A stretch of 64,000 nt of DNA from Paulinella micropora (lineage: Eukaryota; Cercozoa; Imbricatea; Euglyphida). Under the pieces are notes generated by a model, which was given only the letters and a program-made list of their open reading frames with translations, had not been told where the DNA came from and searched no databases. Shown here one piece after another: positions 47,209 through 58,399 of the stretch (positions are counted from its first letter, which is position 1; each line of letters opens with the position of its first letter). The position numbers were made by a program, and so were the translations under genes. The stretch lies in assembly GCA_009731375.1 (NCBI GenBank), contig BJOX01000096.1, forward strand, positions 690,590-754,589, given 5' to 3'.

Positions 47209-48073
47209 ATGCCAGATTTAGACCATAAACATACAATTATTAATAACCAAAATCGTAATAGTCAATTAGAAGACACACCTACTAGAGAAGAAATTCAAAG
47301 AACAAAAGAAGATGAAGCACTAGAAATACATCATCAGAAAAAGAACCCAAAAATATGACACGATATGGGTTGATAAACCATTAGAACACGTTTTCTTAGA
47401 CTTAGCAGATATGAGTAAGATAAAAGATAAGAAAGGAAACAAAGGCTATGCTTGGATGTTAGTTTGGATTGATTGTCATTCTCAATTTTTAATAATCATT
47501 CCATTAAAAAATAAAACAGCAAAAGAAGTATATTATGCTTTGAAATCTATACCTTATAAACCTAAATCAATTACAACCGACAGCGGAGGAGAATATAAAG
47601 GTGCTACTCGTGATTATTTTATTCAAAATAGTATTAAGCACGATGTGGTTGAAGTAGGGGACCACAGAGCTCTCGCCGTGGTAGATAGAGTTATAAGGAG
47701 TATTAGAAGGTAGTTACATTTATTATTTGAAACTAATAGAAATTTTGACTGGGTAAGTCATATTCAAGACTTGGTTAATGCTTATAATCACAAATTACAT
47801 AGGGGAATTCAGGCCAGACCAGTGGACGTCTTTGCTAGAAGAGATAAAAATAAACAGACACTTCAAAGAGATCATCTGATTGATGACTATAACATATGCG
47901 ATAAAGTCCATCACGAACTTAAACGACGAACATTTGAGAAAGGAGGAAAGCAGTTTAGTAAGCAGATTTACAAAGTAATAGATATGTCAGGATTTAAAAT
48001 CATTCTCTCTGATAATGAATTAGTATCACAACGAGAACTTCTAAAAACTAAATTTACAAAAATCAGTAGATGA
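47209..48073 (+). pseudogene. DDE-type integrase (PLV-C), frameshift and stop
   Basis: Starts MPDLDHKHTIINNQNRNSQL. After a frameshift near 47340-47356 reads WVDKPLEHVFLDLADMSKIK (first catalytic Asp), LLKNKTAKEVYYALK-like core, SITTDSGGEYKG (second Asp) and GDHRALAVVDRVIRSIRR, the third motif, where Asp replaces the usual Glu, as in other small-virus integrases. A TAG follows at 47711, then LHLLFETNRNFDWVSHIQDL and YNHKLHRGIQARPVDVFARR and a C-terminal domain to 48073. The equivalent stop position is shared with the array copies (their TGA). It would insert the viral genome into host DNA. Homologue of the copies in 1.7-10.6 kb. Confidence 0.8.
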
Positions 48074-48567
48074 AGAAAAGTAAGTAAAAGATAAAGAGAA
48101 AAAATAACTAAGGAACGAAACACACAGAGATTATTAAAAAGAGAAAATATTGATGAAAGTAATGTGATAACCTCAGATAGAATAAGAAAGAAGAAACAAA
48201 TATTAGATTTATAAATTGAATATATTTAATCCAATAAGGTTATCAAAATGTTTATTTGATTTTCTATGACTTGATTTGACATCACTTTTATAAAAATTTC
48301 CACATTCGCACAATATTTTTTCATTTTTTCTTTTTGATATTTCGTGTTTGTTATTTTCTCTGTATTGCTTATCAGTTTCTTGCTTCTTTGCTTTATTTTC
48401 TTTTCTATATTCTTTTTTGTATTGTTTTAATTTCTCTTGATTTTCTTCTCTGTATTTATTTGATATTCCTTAGATTTTTCTTATTTTCCTCTCTCTATTT
48501 CTTCATATATTTTTATTTTTTGTTCATTGTTTTTAAAGTATTGTTTAAAGTATCCTGTTTCTTCAAT

Positions 48568-48879
48568 TCACTTTTTTTTTGTTCGTCCTGCGATACATCT
48601 ATTAACACAATTTTCTGTATGTCTTATTATTTCACATTCTCTCTTACAAAGTCTCATTTTGTTATTACGCTGAAACATTTCAATAAGTTCAATATAGTTA
48701 TCATCATATTTCAAAATCTCAAAAGAATATGTATAGTAGGTTTGTACATCACCATGTTTTTTGAATAAACTTCTAACATACAATCTTTTATGTAGTGGGT
48801 TTGTAGTTGAACTAATATATATTTGGTTGGTCTGGTGTGAGCGGATAACATAAATTTTTCCTTGCTTGTAGTCAGGCAT
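48568..48879 (-). pseudogene. GIY-YIG endonuclease, third copy, decayed
   Basis: Starts MPDYKQGKIYVIRSHQTNQI. The second motif reads IYISST rather than VYIGST (Gly to Ser), and a stop follows RCIAGRTKKK at 48568. Downstream to about 48220 the minus strand still shows broken NK-repeat tail words in several frames. Closest to the copy at 18149. 48074-48567 holds only these remnants. Confidence 0.7.
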
Positions 48880-49290
48880 TCTCCTTTTATGTCTTATTAA
48901 ATCCTTAAACTTAAATTTACCACCACTCACCTGAAAAAAAATAGAAACTGTCAAAAACATGAAGACAAAAACTCTTCATACAATTGAAACAATTTTTGAC
49001 TGGAGGATTTTCGGGTAAAAAAATCCAGACGGGAAAAAGTGGAAAAATGAGATGAGCAGGACAAAGTGGCAATAGTTGAAGAAATTTTGGCATTTTCTTC
49101 GTTGCGCTGTGCGCGTGCGCATCCGCGCATTAGCGCAGAATTTCATAATGAATAAGAGTCAAAACACGTCAGAGGAAGAAGATGATACATATATGAGCTT
49201 ATATGTTTTCTTGTAGTGTGCTGTATAAGGCTATTTGGTTGTTTTTGTTGTTTTGTATTTATTTTACGGGAAATCCATAGTAAGAGAGAA

Positions 49291-49344
49291 ATGAAATTTA
49301 TGAGGTCGTTTTGAGGCACGAAAAACGACCCTTGTAAATTTCAT
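49291..49344. repeat. Two-tier hairpin (10-bp and 9-bp arms)
   Basis: TGAAATTTA pairs with TAAATTTCA, and inside it GGTCGTTTT (49304-49312) pairs with AAAACGACC (49322-49330), with a 9-nt loop. A GCGC-rich partial palindrome lies just left (about 49110-49138). No gene between 48960 and 49370. Confidence 0.65.
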
Positions 49345-49369
49345 ATTATACTACTTTTGTTTTTATCGA

Positions 49370-49925
49370 TATGCTTGTTTTTTTCTTCATCCTTTGTTTC
49401 TTGTTGTCCTCTTTGTCTCTCTTTCTCCTTTTTTCTCTTTTTCCCTCTTGTGTCGTCCTTTTTACTCTTTCCTGGAGCCTTCTGTTGAACCTTTGTTCCA
49501 GTTTTTCCTTTTGAGCTTGTACTGTTGTTCTTTGGAACCAGATCTCTTTTGATTTGAGCTCTTCTTTATGTTCTTCTTTATCTTTTGTTCTTCTTTGTTT
49601 CCTCTTTTTCTTTCCTCATTAAACCTGCTTACTGCAAAAAATAAAATTAAAAAAAAAACCGCCGTTTTTGCTCTTTTGGAAAACCCGCTGCAGTTCTCAG
49701 GTCTGCGTTTAGGGTGGAAAATCACTATGCTTCTCTCTCTCTCTCTCTCTCTCTCGTGAATTCAATTTATCATATTTGACTATTAGGCAAAAATGATAAA
49801 ATCTGGGAAGGTTGTACGGAGAAAGATTCTAGAAATTTATATTTTTACCAAATAGCTCAACATGAATGGGAGAACACCGCGTGAAAAGTGTCGCAACAAC
49901 ATCCCTTTATCTCAGCTCCTCTCTC
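49370..49925 (+). repeat. Left arm of a ~6-kb-spaced inverted repeat
   Basis: 49370-49494 and 49725-49925 match the reverse complement of 56167-55850 closely (for example GAATTCAATTTATCATATTTGAC and CAACAACAT with flanks). The left arm carries an extra insert (about 49495-49724) that contains the TTCTGTTGAACC-type repeat family. The right arm lacks it. Confidence 0.75.
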
Positions 49926-49957
49926 TCTCTCTTCTCTCTCTTCTCTCTCTTTTCTCT

Positions 49958-50014
<57 letters not shown>

Positions 50015-50196
50015 CTCTCTCTTGCTCTCTCTTTCTGTGTCTGTCTGTTTGTCAGCTTGTCTGTCTGTCTGTCTTCTTCTTCTTCTTCTTCTTCTTCTTT
50101 CTTCTTCTTCTTCTTCTTCTTCTTCTTCTTCTTCAATGAATTCGAAAGCGAAATTGTACAGAAAGTTAAGTCAGAACTAAGTTACAAAAGTCTGCT

Positions 50197-50228
<32 letters not shown>

Positions 50229-50331
50229 TTCTTCTTCTTCTTCTTCTTCTTCTTCTTCTTCTTCTTCTTCTTCTTCTTCTTCTTCTTCTTCTTCTTCTTC
50301 TTCTTCTTCTTCTTCTTCTTCTTCTTCTTCT

Positions 50332-50363
<32 letters not shown>

Positions 50364-50650
50364 CTCTTCCTCTTCCTCTTCCTCTTCTTCTTCTTCTTCA
50401 ATGAATTCGAAAGCGAAATTGTACAGAAATTTAAGTCAGAACTAAGTTACAAAAGTCAAGGTCTTCTTCTTCTTCTTCTTCCTCTTCCTCTTCCCCTTCC
50501 CCTTCCTCTTCCTCTTCTTCTTCTTCTTCTTCTTCTTCTTCTTCTTCTTCTTCTTCTTCTTTCTCTTCTTTCTCTTCTTCTTCTTCTTCTTCTTCTTCTT
50601 CTTCTTCTTCTCTTCCTCTTCTTCTTCTTTTTCTTCTTCTTCTTCTCTTA
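49926..50650. repeat. CT and TTC microsatellites with a duplicated 60-bp island
   Basis: CT runs (49917-50040), TTC runs (50075-50135, 50195-50400, 50465-50645). The island CAATGAATTCGAAAGCGAAA and TTGTACAGAAA and onward occurs at 50134-50194 and again at 50399-50458, so the block of about 265 bp is duplicated. Open frames across it are simple-sequence artefacts. Confidence 0.9.
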
Positions 50651-50721
50651 TTTAGAATAACGAATTATTCAAGGGAGAATCAGTAAAACTTAATACTGCG
50701 AAAAGTATTAAATCAACCTAG

Positions 50722-50814
50722 GTGGTGACTTGTGTGTGTGTGGGTGTGTGCATGTGTGCGTGTGTGTCTGTGTGTCTGTGTGTGAGAGAGAGAGTGTGTG
50801 TGTGTGTGTGTGTG

Positions 50815-50847
<33 letters not shown>

Positions 50848-50932
50848 GTGGGTGGGTGGGTGTGTGTGTGTGTGTGTGTCTGTGCGTCTGTCTGTCTGTC
50901 TGTCTGTGTGTCTGTCTGCCTGTCTGTATGTA

Positions 50933-50963
<31 letters not shown>

Positions 50964-50976
50964 CTCTCTCTCTCTC

Positions 50977-51011
<35 letters not shown>

Positions 51012-51477
51012 CTCTCTCTCTCTCTCTGTCCGTCTGTCTGTCTGTCCGTCTGTCTGTCTGTCTGTGTGTTTGTTTGTGTCTGTGTGTATTTATGTCAGTA
51101 ATTATGTATCTATGTGTGTGTATACATATTTACATACATGCAAAAGACTTCTATCGCTACATACATACATACATACATACATACATACACATGTGTGTGT
51201 CTTCGATTATCTTGTTAGGATTACTTGCAGCATGTTGGCCTTGTTTCAGTTGTTGGCACTGCTCAAGCTCGGCCAGGCTACAGTAACCACCTACCTACCT
51301 ACCTACCTACCTACCTACGCCTACCTATCTACTTATCTTCACTTCTACCTACCCACCCTCGACCCACCCTCCCACCTACCCGCCTGTCTGTCTTCTATCT
51401 TTCTATCTATCTATCTATCTATCTATCTATATTTCTATCTATCTATATTTCTATCTATCTATCTATCTTACTACTTG
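50722..51477. repeat. GT/CT, CATA, CTAC and TCTA microsatellites
   Basis: Simple repeats: GT and CT mixes (50730-51110), CATA (51158-51190), CTAC (51288-51320), TCTA (51395-51470). No gene. Confidence 0.9.
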
Positions 51478-52604
51478 ACCTCCTAGCATCGTTGACCAAA
51501 ACTAACGGCTACCACTTCAAACATAAGGACTCAACGGATGAGGTAATCGTGCACGAAGCTGCCTATGCTGACGACCTCAAACTACACAGCCGATCCACGA
51601 GACACTGTCAGTCGTCCATCAACATGATAGACAAATTTCTGACATGGACCAGAACCATGGCCGCGAAACCGCCCAAATGCAAAAGCCTTGCTTTCAAATT
51701 TTGGACTAAATCCGACGACCGCATCGGTCTCAAACGGTTAATGCCGATATCGTTACCACCTTTCGACCCCGCCCTTACTATTAGTGGCAAACCAATCGAC
51801 TTCATCGCTGACAAGCCCTTCAAAGACCTCGGGTGGATTGTCTATCATGAGCTCAGCGAAAACGAACAGCGAGCAGAAATCCAAAAGAACTTCAAAGTTT
51901 CATAAAGCAATTGATCGAGCAGCATTCTTTCTACAAGCCATCGATAGCTGCTCGATCAATGGCTTTATGAAACTTTGGCTCTACCAGCACTATGCTGTCC
52001 AGTCGCTTGCTTGGCAATTCCTTATCTATGACCTCTGTTTATCNNNNNNNNNNCCCCGACCTCTGTTTATCTTTCGCCAGAACTCTTGAGAAATTTGAGA
52101 CCCGTTTCCTCAAAAAATGTGCCAATATCTACAAAAGAGCTCTGGTCTCTTGCCTTTACCGCCCACGCTCGCAATTCGGTCTACAACTTCAGTCCATCGT
52201 TTCCTTTTACGAATGACTTCAAATCAACCATGCTCACATGCTGAAATACTCCCAGATAAAAACCTCTCGTCCATCTGTGCGATGAACCTGACGAAACACG
52301 AAACCTTTCGAACTGTCTGGAAACCAGAGCCTGTGCTCGAAAAGCTTTAGGCAAAAGTTGATTTTGAATTGAAAGATCGAGGCCAATCCGATCATCTCGG
52401 ACTGGGCCATGGTCGCTACCCACGAGAACATCCCATCACAGATCGCAAAGACAGGATTTTAGAATTAGCTGCTGAGACGCTACTTGCGACAACTACAGTG
52501 CATGACATGGACAAAACCATGCAAGGGTGCTTTCTTCGATTTGAAGGCGCATGCCCCTTTGACCTCTCCTGGGCTCGCTTCATCGGAACCGTAATCCCCG
52601 ATTA
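51478..52604 (+). pseudogene. Reverse transcriptase fragment (YADD), decayed
   Basis: The first piece (51478-51905) shows AAYADDLKLHSRSTRHCQSS, the RT catalytic motif, followed by the thumb-like LPPFDPALTISGKPIDFIAD and KDLGWIVYHELSENEQRA. After a stop the frame changes to AIDRAAFFLQAIDSCSINGF and QHYAVQSLAWQFLIYDLC, broken by N gap 52044-52053, then ARTLEKFETRFLKKCANIYK with stops and shifts. A non-LTR RT relic, different from the 57.5-61.5 kb element. Its 5' part is missing and replaced by TCTA microsatellite. Confidence 0.7.
51893..51977. repeat. 31-bp inverted repeat inside the RT fragment
   Basis: CAAAGTTTCATAAAGC and following bases to 51923 pair with 51947-51977 with one mismatch, with a 23-nt loop. 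Both arms fall in coding-like sequence, so one is an inverted copy of the other. Confidence 0.8.
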
Positions 52605-52835
52605 GTCTCTTGGTGTGTGTTCCCCCTTGTATGAGTGCGCTAGTCATTGCAAACGGCGCAGGTATATGTATGTATGTATGTATATATGTATGTATGTATG
52701 TTTGTGTGTCCCCCCTTGTATGAGTGCGCTAGTCCTTGCAAACGGCGCAGGTATGTATGTATGTACGTACGTATGTATGTATGTATGTATGTATATGAGT
52801 GCGCCAGTCATTGCAAACGGCACAGGTATATATAC

Positions 52836-52871
<36 letters not shown>

Positions 52872-52924
52872 GTATGCATGTATGTATGTGTTCACAGGTA
52901 TTGCAGCTTGCAAAAAATACATCT

Positions 52925-52956
<32 letters not shown>

Positions 52957-53610
52957 ATATATATGTATGTATATCCCTGTCTGAAACTGCCATCGGGATA
53001 TATCTGCCAATCTACCTACCTACCTATCTATCTACGGCGCCCCCTGTCTGAATCTGCCATTGGGATATATCTGCCAATCTACCTATCTACCTACCTACCT
53101 ATCTATCTACGGCGCCCCCTGTCTGAATCTACCTATCTACCTACCTATCTATCTAGGGCGCCCCCTGTCTGAATCTCCCCGCGGGATATATCTGTCAAAT
53201 TGCCCACGAGACCGATGAGATATCTACCTATCTACCTATCTATTTACGGCGCTCCCTGTCTAAATCTGTCATCGGGATATATCTGCCAATCTACCTATCT
53301 ACCTACCTACCTATCTATCTAGGGCGCCCCCTGTCTGAATCTGCCATCGGGATATATCTGCCAATCTACCTATCTACCTACCTACCTATCTGTCAAGGGC
53401 GCCCCCTGTCTGAATCTGCCATCGGGCCAATCTACCTACCTACCTACCTACCTATCTACGGCGCCCCCTGTCTGAACCTCCCCGCGGGATATATCTGTCA
53501 AATTGCCAACGAGACGGATGAGACTTTCGTCTCGCAGCTGATAGAGGCGGGCAAGCTGCAATGCAACCGCACTAATTTCAGGTCTATCTATCTATCTATC
53601 TATCTATCTN
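52605..53610. repeat. TATG/TCTA arrays with GCGC- and GGCGCC-containing satellites
   Basis: Three copies of a unit with CCTTGTATGAGTGCGC and TTGCAAACGGCGCAGGTAT (52611-52671, 52706-52765, 52790-52830). About eight copies of GGCGCCCCCTGTCTGAATCT with GGGATATATCTGCCAATC and CTAC/TATC runs (52970-53480). Two variants carry GCCCACGAGACCGATGAG / GCCAACGAGACGGATGAG. The second continues into an open, coding-like stretch (ETDETFVSQLIEAGKLQCNR, 53500-53575). Confidence 0.8.
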
Positions 53611-53889
53611 NNNNNNNNNNNNNNNNNNNNNNNNNNNNNNNNNNNNNNNNNNNNNNNNNNNNNNNNNNNNNNNNNNNNNNNNNNNNNNNNNNNNNNNNNN
53701 NNNNNNNNNNNNNNNNNNNNNNNNNNNNNNNNNNNNNNNNNNNNNNNNNNNNNNNNNNNNNNNNNNNNNNNNNNNNNNNNNNNNNNNNNNNNNNNNNNNN
53801 NNNNNNNNNNNNNNNNNNNNNNNNNNNNNNNNNNNNNNNNNNNNNNNNNNNNNNNNNNNNNNNNNNNNNNNNNNNNNNNNNNNNNNNNN
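53610..53889. other. Assembly gap (280 N) in TCTA/GA microsatellite
   Basis: Left flank TCTA repeats, right flank GA repeats (53890-53937). Nothing else can be said. Confidence 0.95.
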
Positions 53890-53969
53890 GAGAGAGAGAG
53901 AGAAAGAAAGAGAGAGAGAGAGTGTGAGAGAGAGAGAGGCGTATTGATTCTATCACTTGTAACTCATGC

Positions 53970-54238
53970 TAGTAATATTACTATTACTATTACTATAACA
54001 ATTACTATTACTATTTACTATTTACTATTACTATTACTATTAGTATTACTATTACTATTACTATTTACTATTTACTATTACTATTACTATTACTATTTAC
54101 TATTTACTATTTACTATTACTATTTACTATTACTATTTACTATTTACTATTACTATTACTATTACTATCACTATTTACTACTTACTATTACTTTACTATT
54201 TACCATTTACTATTTACTATTACTATTACTATTACTAT
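53970..54238. repeat. TTACTA (ATTACT) microsatellite
   Basis: Mixed ATTACT/TTACTATTTAC array. No gene. Confidence 0.95.
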
Positions 54239-54330
54239 GTAGCTACGACGCCATTGAGGACGGCACATCAAAGACGCTGCAACTTATGTCTCAGATAAGA
54301 ACATCTACAAAGATCAGGTACTAGTATATT

Positions 54331-54419
54331 ATGCGGCTAGCCACAAATTTGACGTGTTTTGCGGGCGAGCCGGGCGGGCCGGCGAGCCCGCAAAACACGT
54401 CGAATTTGGCGCGCCGCAT
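54331..54419. repeat. Long cruciform: 7-bp outer and 23-bp inner arms
   Basis: ATGCGGC (54331-54337) pairs with GCCGCAT (54413-54419). Inside, CAAATTTGACGTGTTTTGCG GGC (54344-54366) pairs with 54386-54408 with one mismatch, around a 19-nt GC-rich loop. The GC-rich core contrasts with AT-rich flanks. Looks like a hairpin-ended element or processing signal; cause unknown. Confidence 0.8.
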
Positions 54420-54554
54420 ATGCAGTTTTATCGGTAACCTGACCACATTTTGTGGATCGATAAAGTAATGCATGCAATGCATACATACGTCACACATAGT
54501 ATTTTCATATTTTTCTGTCAAAGACGCTGCCATTTGAAACAACTAGCTACTATC

Positions 54555-55085
54555 TTACATACATACATACATTTGATAGTAGATTACATAGATGCATACA
54601 TAGCTAGTATTTATCAGCCTGTACATAGTATTCAACACATACATACAGTACTCGTTGAGTAATTCCATACATACATACATACATAAATACATGCGTGCAT
54701 ACATACATACATACATACATACAAACATACATTCATACAAGCATAAATCCATACATACATACATACAATATTTAGGTGAGGTGAAGTATGTTTGCACTTC
54801 CAACTTCATGTTCCTTCTACCACATACATACATTACATACATACATACATCTACCTCATACATACATTACATACATACATACATAGTATGACATACATAC
54901 ATGCATACGTACATACGTACATACATACATACATGCATACATACATACAATATTTAGGTGGAGGTGATGAAGTATGTTTGCACGTGCAACTTCTTGTCCT
55001 TTTACCACATACATACATTACATACATATATACATGCATACATACATACATATATCATACACACATACATACATACAATTACTAG
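54555..55085. repeat. CATA microsatellite with repeated 85-bp block
   Basis: CATACATA arrays with a block containing AATATTTAGGTG, GTATGTTTGCAC and TACCACATACATACATTACA at 54765-54840 and 54945-55025, and a shortened version at 55074-55100. No gene. Confidence 0.85.
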
Positions 55086-55125
55086 GTGGTGATGAAGTAT
55101 CTCCCAAACTTTTCTTGTAGAATTT

Positions 55126-55178
55126 GGTATGAAGGCAAGGCACTAAGTTTCAGAAACTTAGCTCCTTGCTTTCATACC
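55126..55178. repeat. 25-bp-arm hairpin
   Basis: GGTATGAAGGCAAGGCACTAAGTTT pairs with 55154-55178 with 3 mismatches, around a CAG loop. Just after a CATA array. Confidence 0.75.
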
Positions 55179-55287
55179 TGGCCTAAGCAGAGCGGATACC
55201 CATGCTCAACACAGCATTTGACCATGAAGATAAAGGACTCACAAACAAGAAGTGAAAGAAAGGAGCTTCAACATACATACATACACT

Positions 55288-55288
55288 A

Positions 55289-55321
<33 letters not shown>

Positions 55322-55327
55322 TTATTT

Positions 55328-55384
<57 letters not shown>

Positions 55385-55409
55385 ACTTTATTATTATTAT
55401 TATTATTAC

Positions 55410-55452
<43 letters not shown>

Positions 55453-55573
55453 TATTAGAGCCTATCGTCAATTCTTCGTACTGCCCTCACGGGTGAGACG
55501 ATGGAGGCGCATGTGCAGATTTGCATCAGCCATTGACAGAGAAGCACTATTATTATTATTTATTATTATTAAG

Positions 55574-55621
<48 letters not shown>

Positions 55622-55625
55622 GGGG
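55288..55625. repeat. ATT/TTA microsatellites
   Basis: ATT runs (55288-55455, 55549-55620) around a 90-bp unique piece. No gene. Confidence 0.95.
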
Positions 55626-55849
55626 GTGGAGGATCTCGAACAAGGGTATTGGAGGCTTATGTTCGTTGAGGATATGCTATTAGCTGCATCAGTACGCCTC
55701 AGATGTAGTAAATCTGCCTTGGAGTGTTGACTGTGACATATTTGAGGGAAATCCAGATGAAAAAACCTAGTCAAACTTGCTAAACATAGTTCCAGCGCAA
55801 TGGTCTCAAGGCGTTAAACTGTGACACCAACTCATAATCCTTTGGTTGT

Positions 55850-56167
55850 AGATGCAAGAGAGAGAAACTGAGATAAAGGTATGTTGTTGCGACACTTTTC
55901 ACGCGATGTTCTCTCATTTATGTTGAGCTATCTAGTAAAAATATAAATTTCTAGAATATTTCTCCGTACAACGTTCCCAGATTTGATTATTTTTGCGTAA
56001 TAGTCAAATATGATAAATTGAATTCACGAAAGAGAGAAAGAGAAGCATAGTGGAAGAAAATTTCAACAGAAGGCTTCAGGAAAGAGTAAAAAGGACGACA
56101 CAAGAGGGAAAAAGAGAGAAAGTGAGACAAAAGAGGAAAACAAGAAACAAAGGATGAAGAAAAAAAC
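55850..56167 (-). repeat. Right arm of the inverted repeat (with 49370-49925)
   Basis: Reverse complement of 49725-49925 followed by 49370-49494, without the left arm's insert. See the left arm. Beyond it, 56170-57050 is purine-rich with no convincing ORF on either strand. Confidence 0.75.
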
Positions 56168-57049
56168 AAGCAGATCGATAAAAACAAAATAACAAATAAA
56201 AAGCAGAAAGAAAAAAAAACGACAACCAGCAAAAAAAGAACAAAAAAAAACAAAAGATAGACAAGATAAGAAACAACAGCAGACGCAACGACAAACAGAA
56301 AGTGGCAAACACAAACAAGGAAACAAATACAAGGCAAGATAGGGGTAAGGGAGACGATACGATAATATAAAGTAAGAGAACTATGCAGAAGTTACATAAT
56401 TAACATAGTGCGCAAATGAGATTAATTTGTAGTCAGTAGACAGCTCTTAAGGAAACTTCAGCACCTAACGCAATTCACTCGCACCCAGAGGCAATCGCAG
56501 CCAGGAGGGTGGTATGCAGAGCGTAGTAAGGCTCAACGTGGCGATTGCTCGCGACGCGATTATGCTGAGTGCTGCAATATGAGTAAGGCTAGCTCAAGCC
56601 TGACAATCTCATAAACATGCAGTGCTAAGCTAATCCAGCTAAATCACTCCGCACCCTACACTCACTCATAGACAAGAAGAGTCTCCGCTAGCCACAACGA
56701 ACATCATAAGGCTACAACGCAAGTGAAAATAATTAAAGCTAACATGCAGCAGCAGATAAGAAAAAGAAGAAAAGATAGAGAGAGCAAGACCAAACCTAAC
56801 AAGCAGCAGTATATGATGAAAAAGAAATAGAAAAAGAGAGAGAATCTTGCTTACGGTAAAGGAGAGAGAGAGAAAGAAGAAGAAAGAGATAGAGAGAAAG
56901 GATAAGAAAGAGTCGAACTGCCTCATCATTTCACTTCAAGATCTCTAGATCGGCGAACAATGTGGGACTCAGGTTAAGACAGCAAAAAAATCTCCAACCC
57001 CCCCCTTCGCGCTTTTCATTACAGTAAGCAAGGTTTAATGGGATAGAGC

Positions 57050-57330
57050 AGAGAGAAAAATGAAGAGCTTAATTAAAAAGAAATCTTGTTCCAAGGAACA
57101 ACAACATAAGCTCATAAGGAAATCTGTAACTAAGGTTCAACAGAAAATACTGGAAATAGTAAGATAAAAGAGAAAAAAGAAAGAAAGCAACAAAGAGATA
57201 AAGAAAAACCAGGAAAAGAAAAGAGAATGAAGAAACAAAAAAAACAAAAAAAGATAAAAACATCATAAAATAGAACAGTAACAAAAAACAAAAGAAAAAA
57301 ATTTTCAGTAGCTTTCTGTTGAACCTGCAA
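57050..57330 (-). mobile_element. Retroelement 3'-end repeats, mostly inverted
   Basis: 57060-57150 is the reverse complement of the family at 23650-23760 and 49476-49560 (CTTGTTCCAAGGAACAACAA and ACTAAGGTTCAACAGAAA). A short direct copy AGTAGCTTTCTGTTGAACCT lies at 57308-57327. No coding content. Confidence 0.65.
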
Positions 57331-57499
57331 AGAAAGATAAAAACAAAACACAAAAGAGAATAGGAACAAAAAACAAAAGAAACAAAAAAAACAAACAAAA
57401 AAAGCGACCGTATCAGCTAAAGCAAGATGGTGACTCGAGCTGAGACATCAAAATCACTTGATAACTCCCAGAGCACTTCTGCATGACGACTGGAGACCA

Positions 57500-58263
57500 G
57501 CCCAACCAACGAAGACAAGAACAGCAACGCCGACACCAAAAGACAGACTTCGACAAACGCAGGAACTTCGACAAATAGACTAACTTCCTCACATATCCAA
57601 CCTCAACACTCTCTCACAACTACATCTCACTCATTTCACACTCACATTCAACAACATGCCACTATTAATACTGCATCTGCTTCCAGCACAGGTGTGAAAA
57701 GGAAGCGAACTGCCTCCGTTCTGCTGTCCTACCCAGCAGCCGACCAACCCATCAACCCTTTATCTTAGAAACCCGAAGGCAGCGGCACCTGCATCCAGAA
57801 AACGCAAAGCTGACGGAATTGAACGACGGGGACGACCTAAGGGATCGACTAAAGCAGCTAGTCAAGCCAAACGTGCAGCACTGGCGAATAACACCTCTGT
57901 CTCTAGCCCTGCATACACCTCTACAGCTGCCGCTATCTCTTCTCTCTCCCTTAGCACACACTCCACTCACAGCACATCTAGCGACACTCTTCATCTCTCT
58001 ATCACTCCATCTAATTCTCCCCCTCATTCTCCTATTATTTCACCTCTCTCTTCTCCCATTCTTGTACCTTCTCCTCGCCCTGCACCTTGGGTTCATAATA
58101 ATCCCTTATATGACGACCCCAATGCATTCGCACTCACTCAACCTCTGCCTCTCTCACCCTCTAACCATGTTACACTATCTATTCCTTTCTCTTCAACTCT
58201 ATCTCATGCAACAACTCAAGAAGAAGCCGAATCGCAGGAGCCCGAAGCCGATACACACTCTAC

Positions 58264-58316
<53 letters not shown>

Positions 58317-58330
58317 GCTATCACAACCAC
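57500..58330 (+). pseudogene. ORF1-like region of a non-LTR retrotransposon
   Basis: Plus-strand frames show Ser/Thr-rich LETSPTNEDKNSNADTKRQT, then (frame change near 57770) SRKRKADGIERRGRPKGSTK, an AT-hook-like RGRPKGS, and a long Ser/Pro-rich stretch with a CT microsatellite (58260-58315). Frames then move to a segment with PDLQTVTTILDMFPCIATHT. Likely the nucleic-acid-binding N-terminal region of the retroelement. Broken in several places. Confidence 0.55.
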
Positions 58331-58399
58331 CTGCCTCACCTGCTATAAATGAAATAAACATGCACCTCCCGTATCACATGCTGCTTCACCTTCACTATC

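Noticed and set aside
50134-50458. Short direct repeats as a CRISPR array
   Set aside because: Two copies only, spacing filled by TTC repeats, eukaryotic context.
49862-51486. Long Leu/Ser/Val/Cys-rich ORFs
   Set aside because: Translations of CT, TTC and GT microsatellites.
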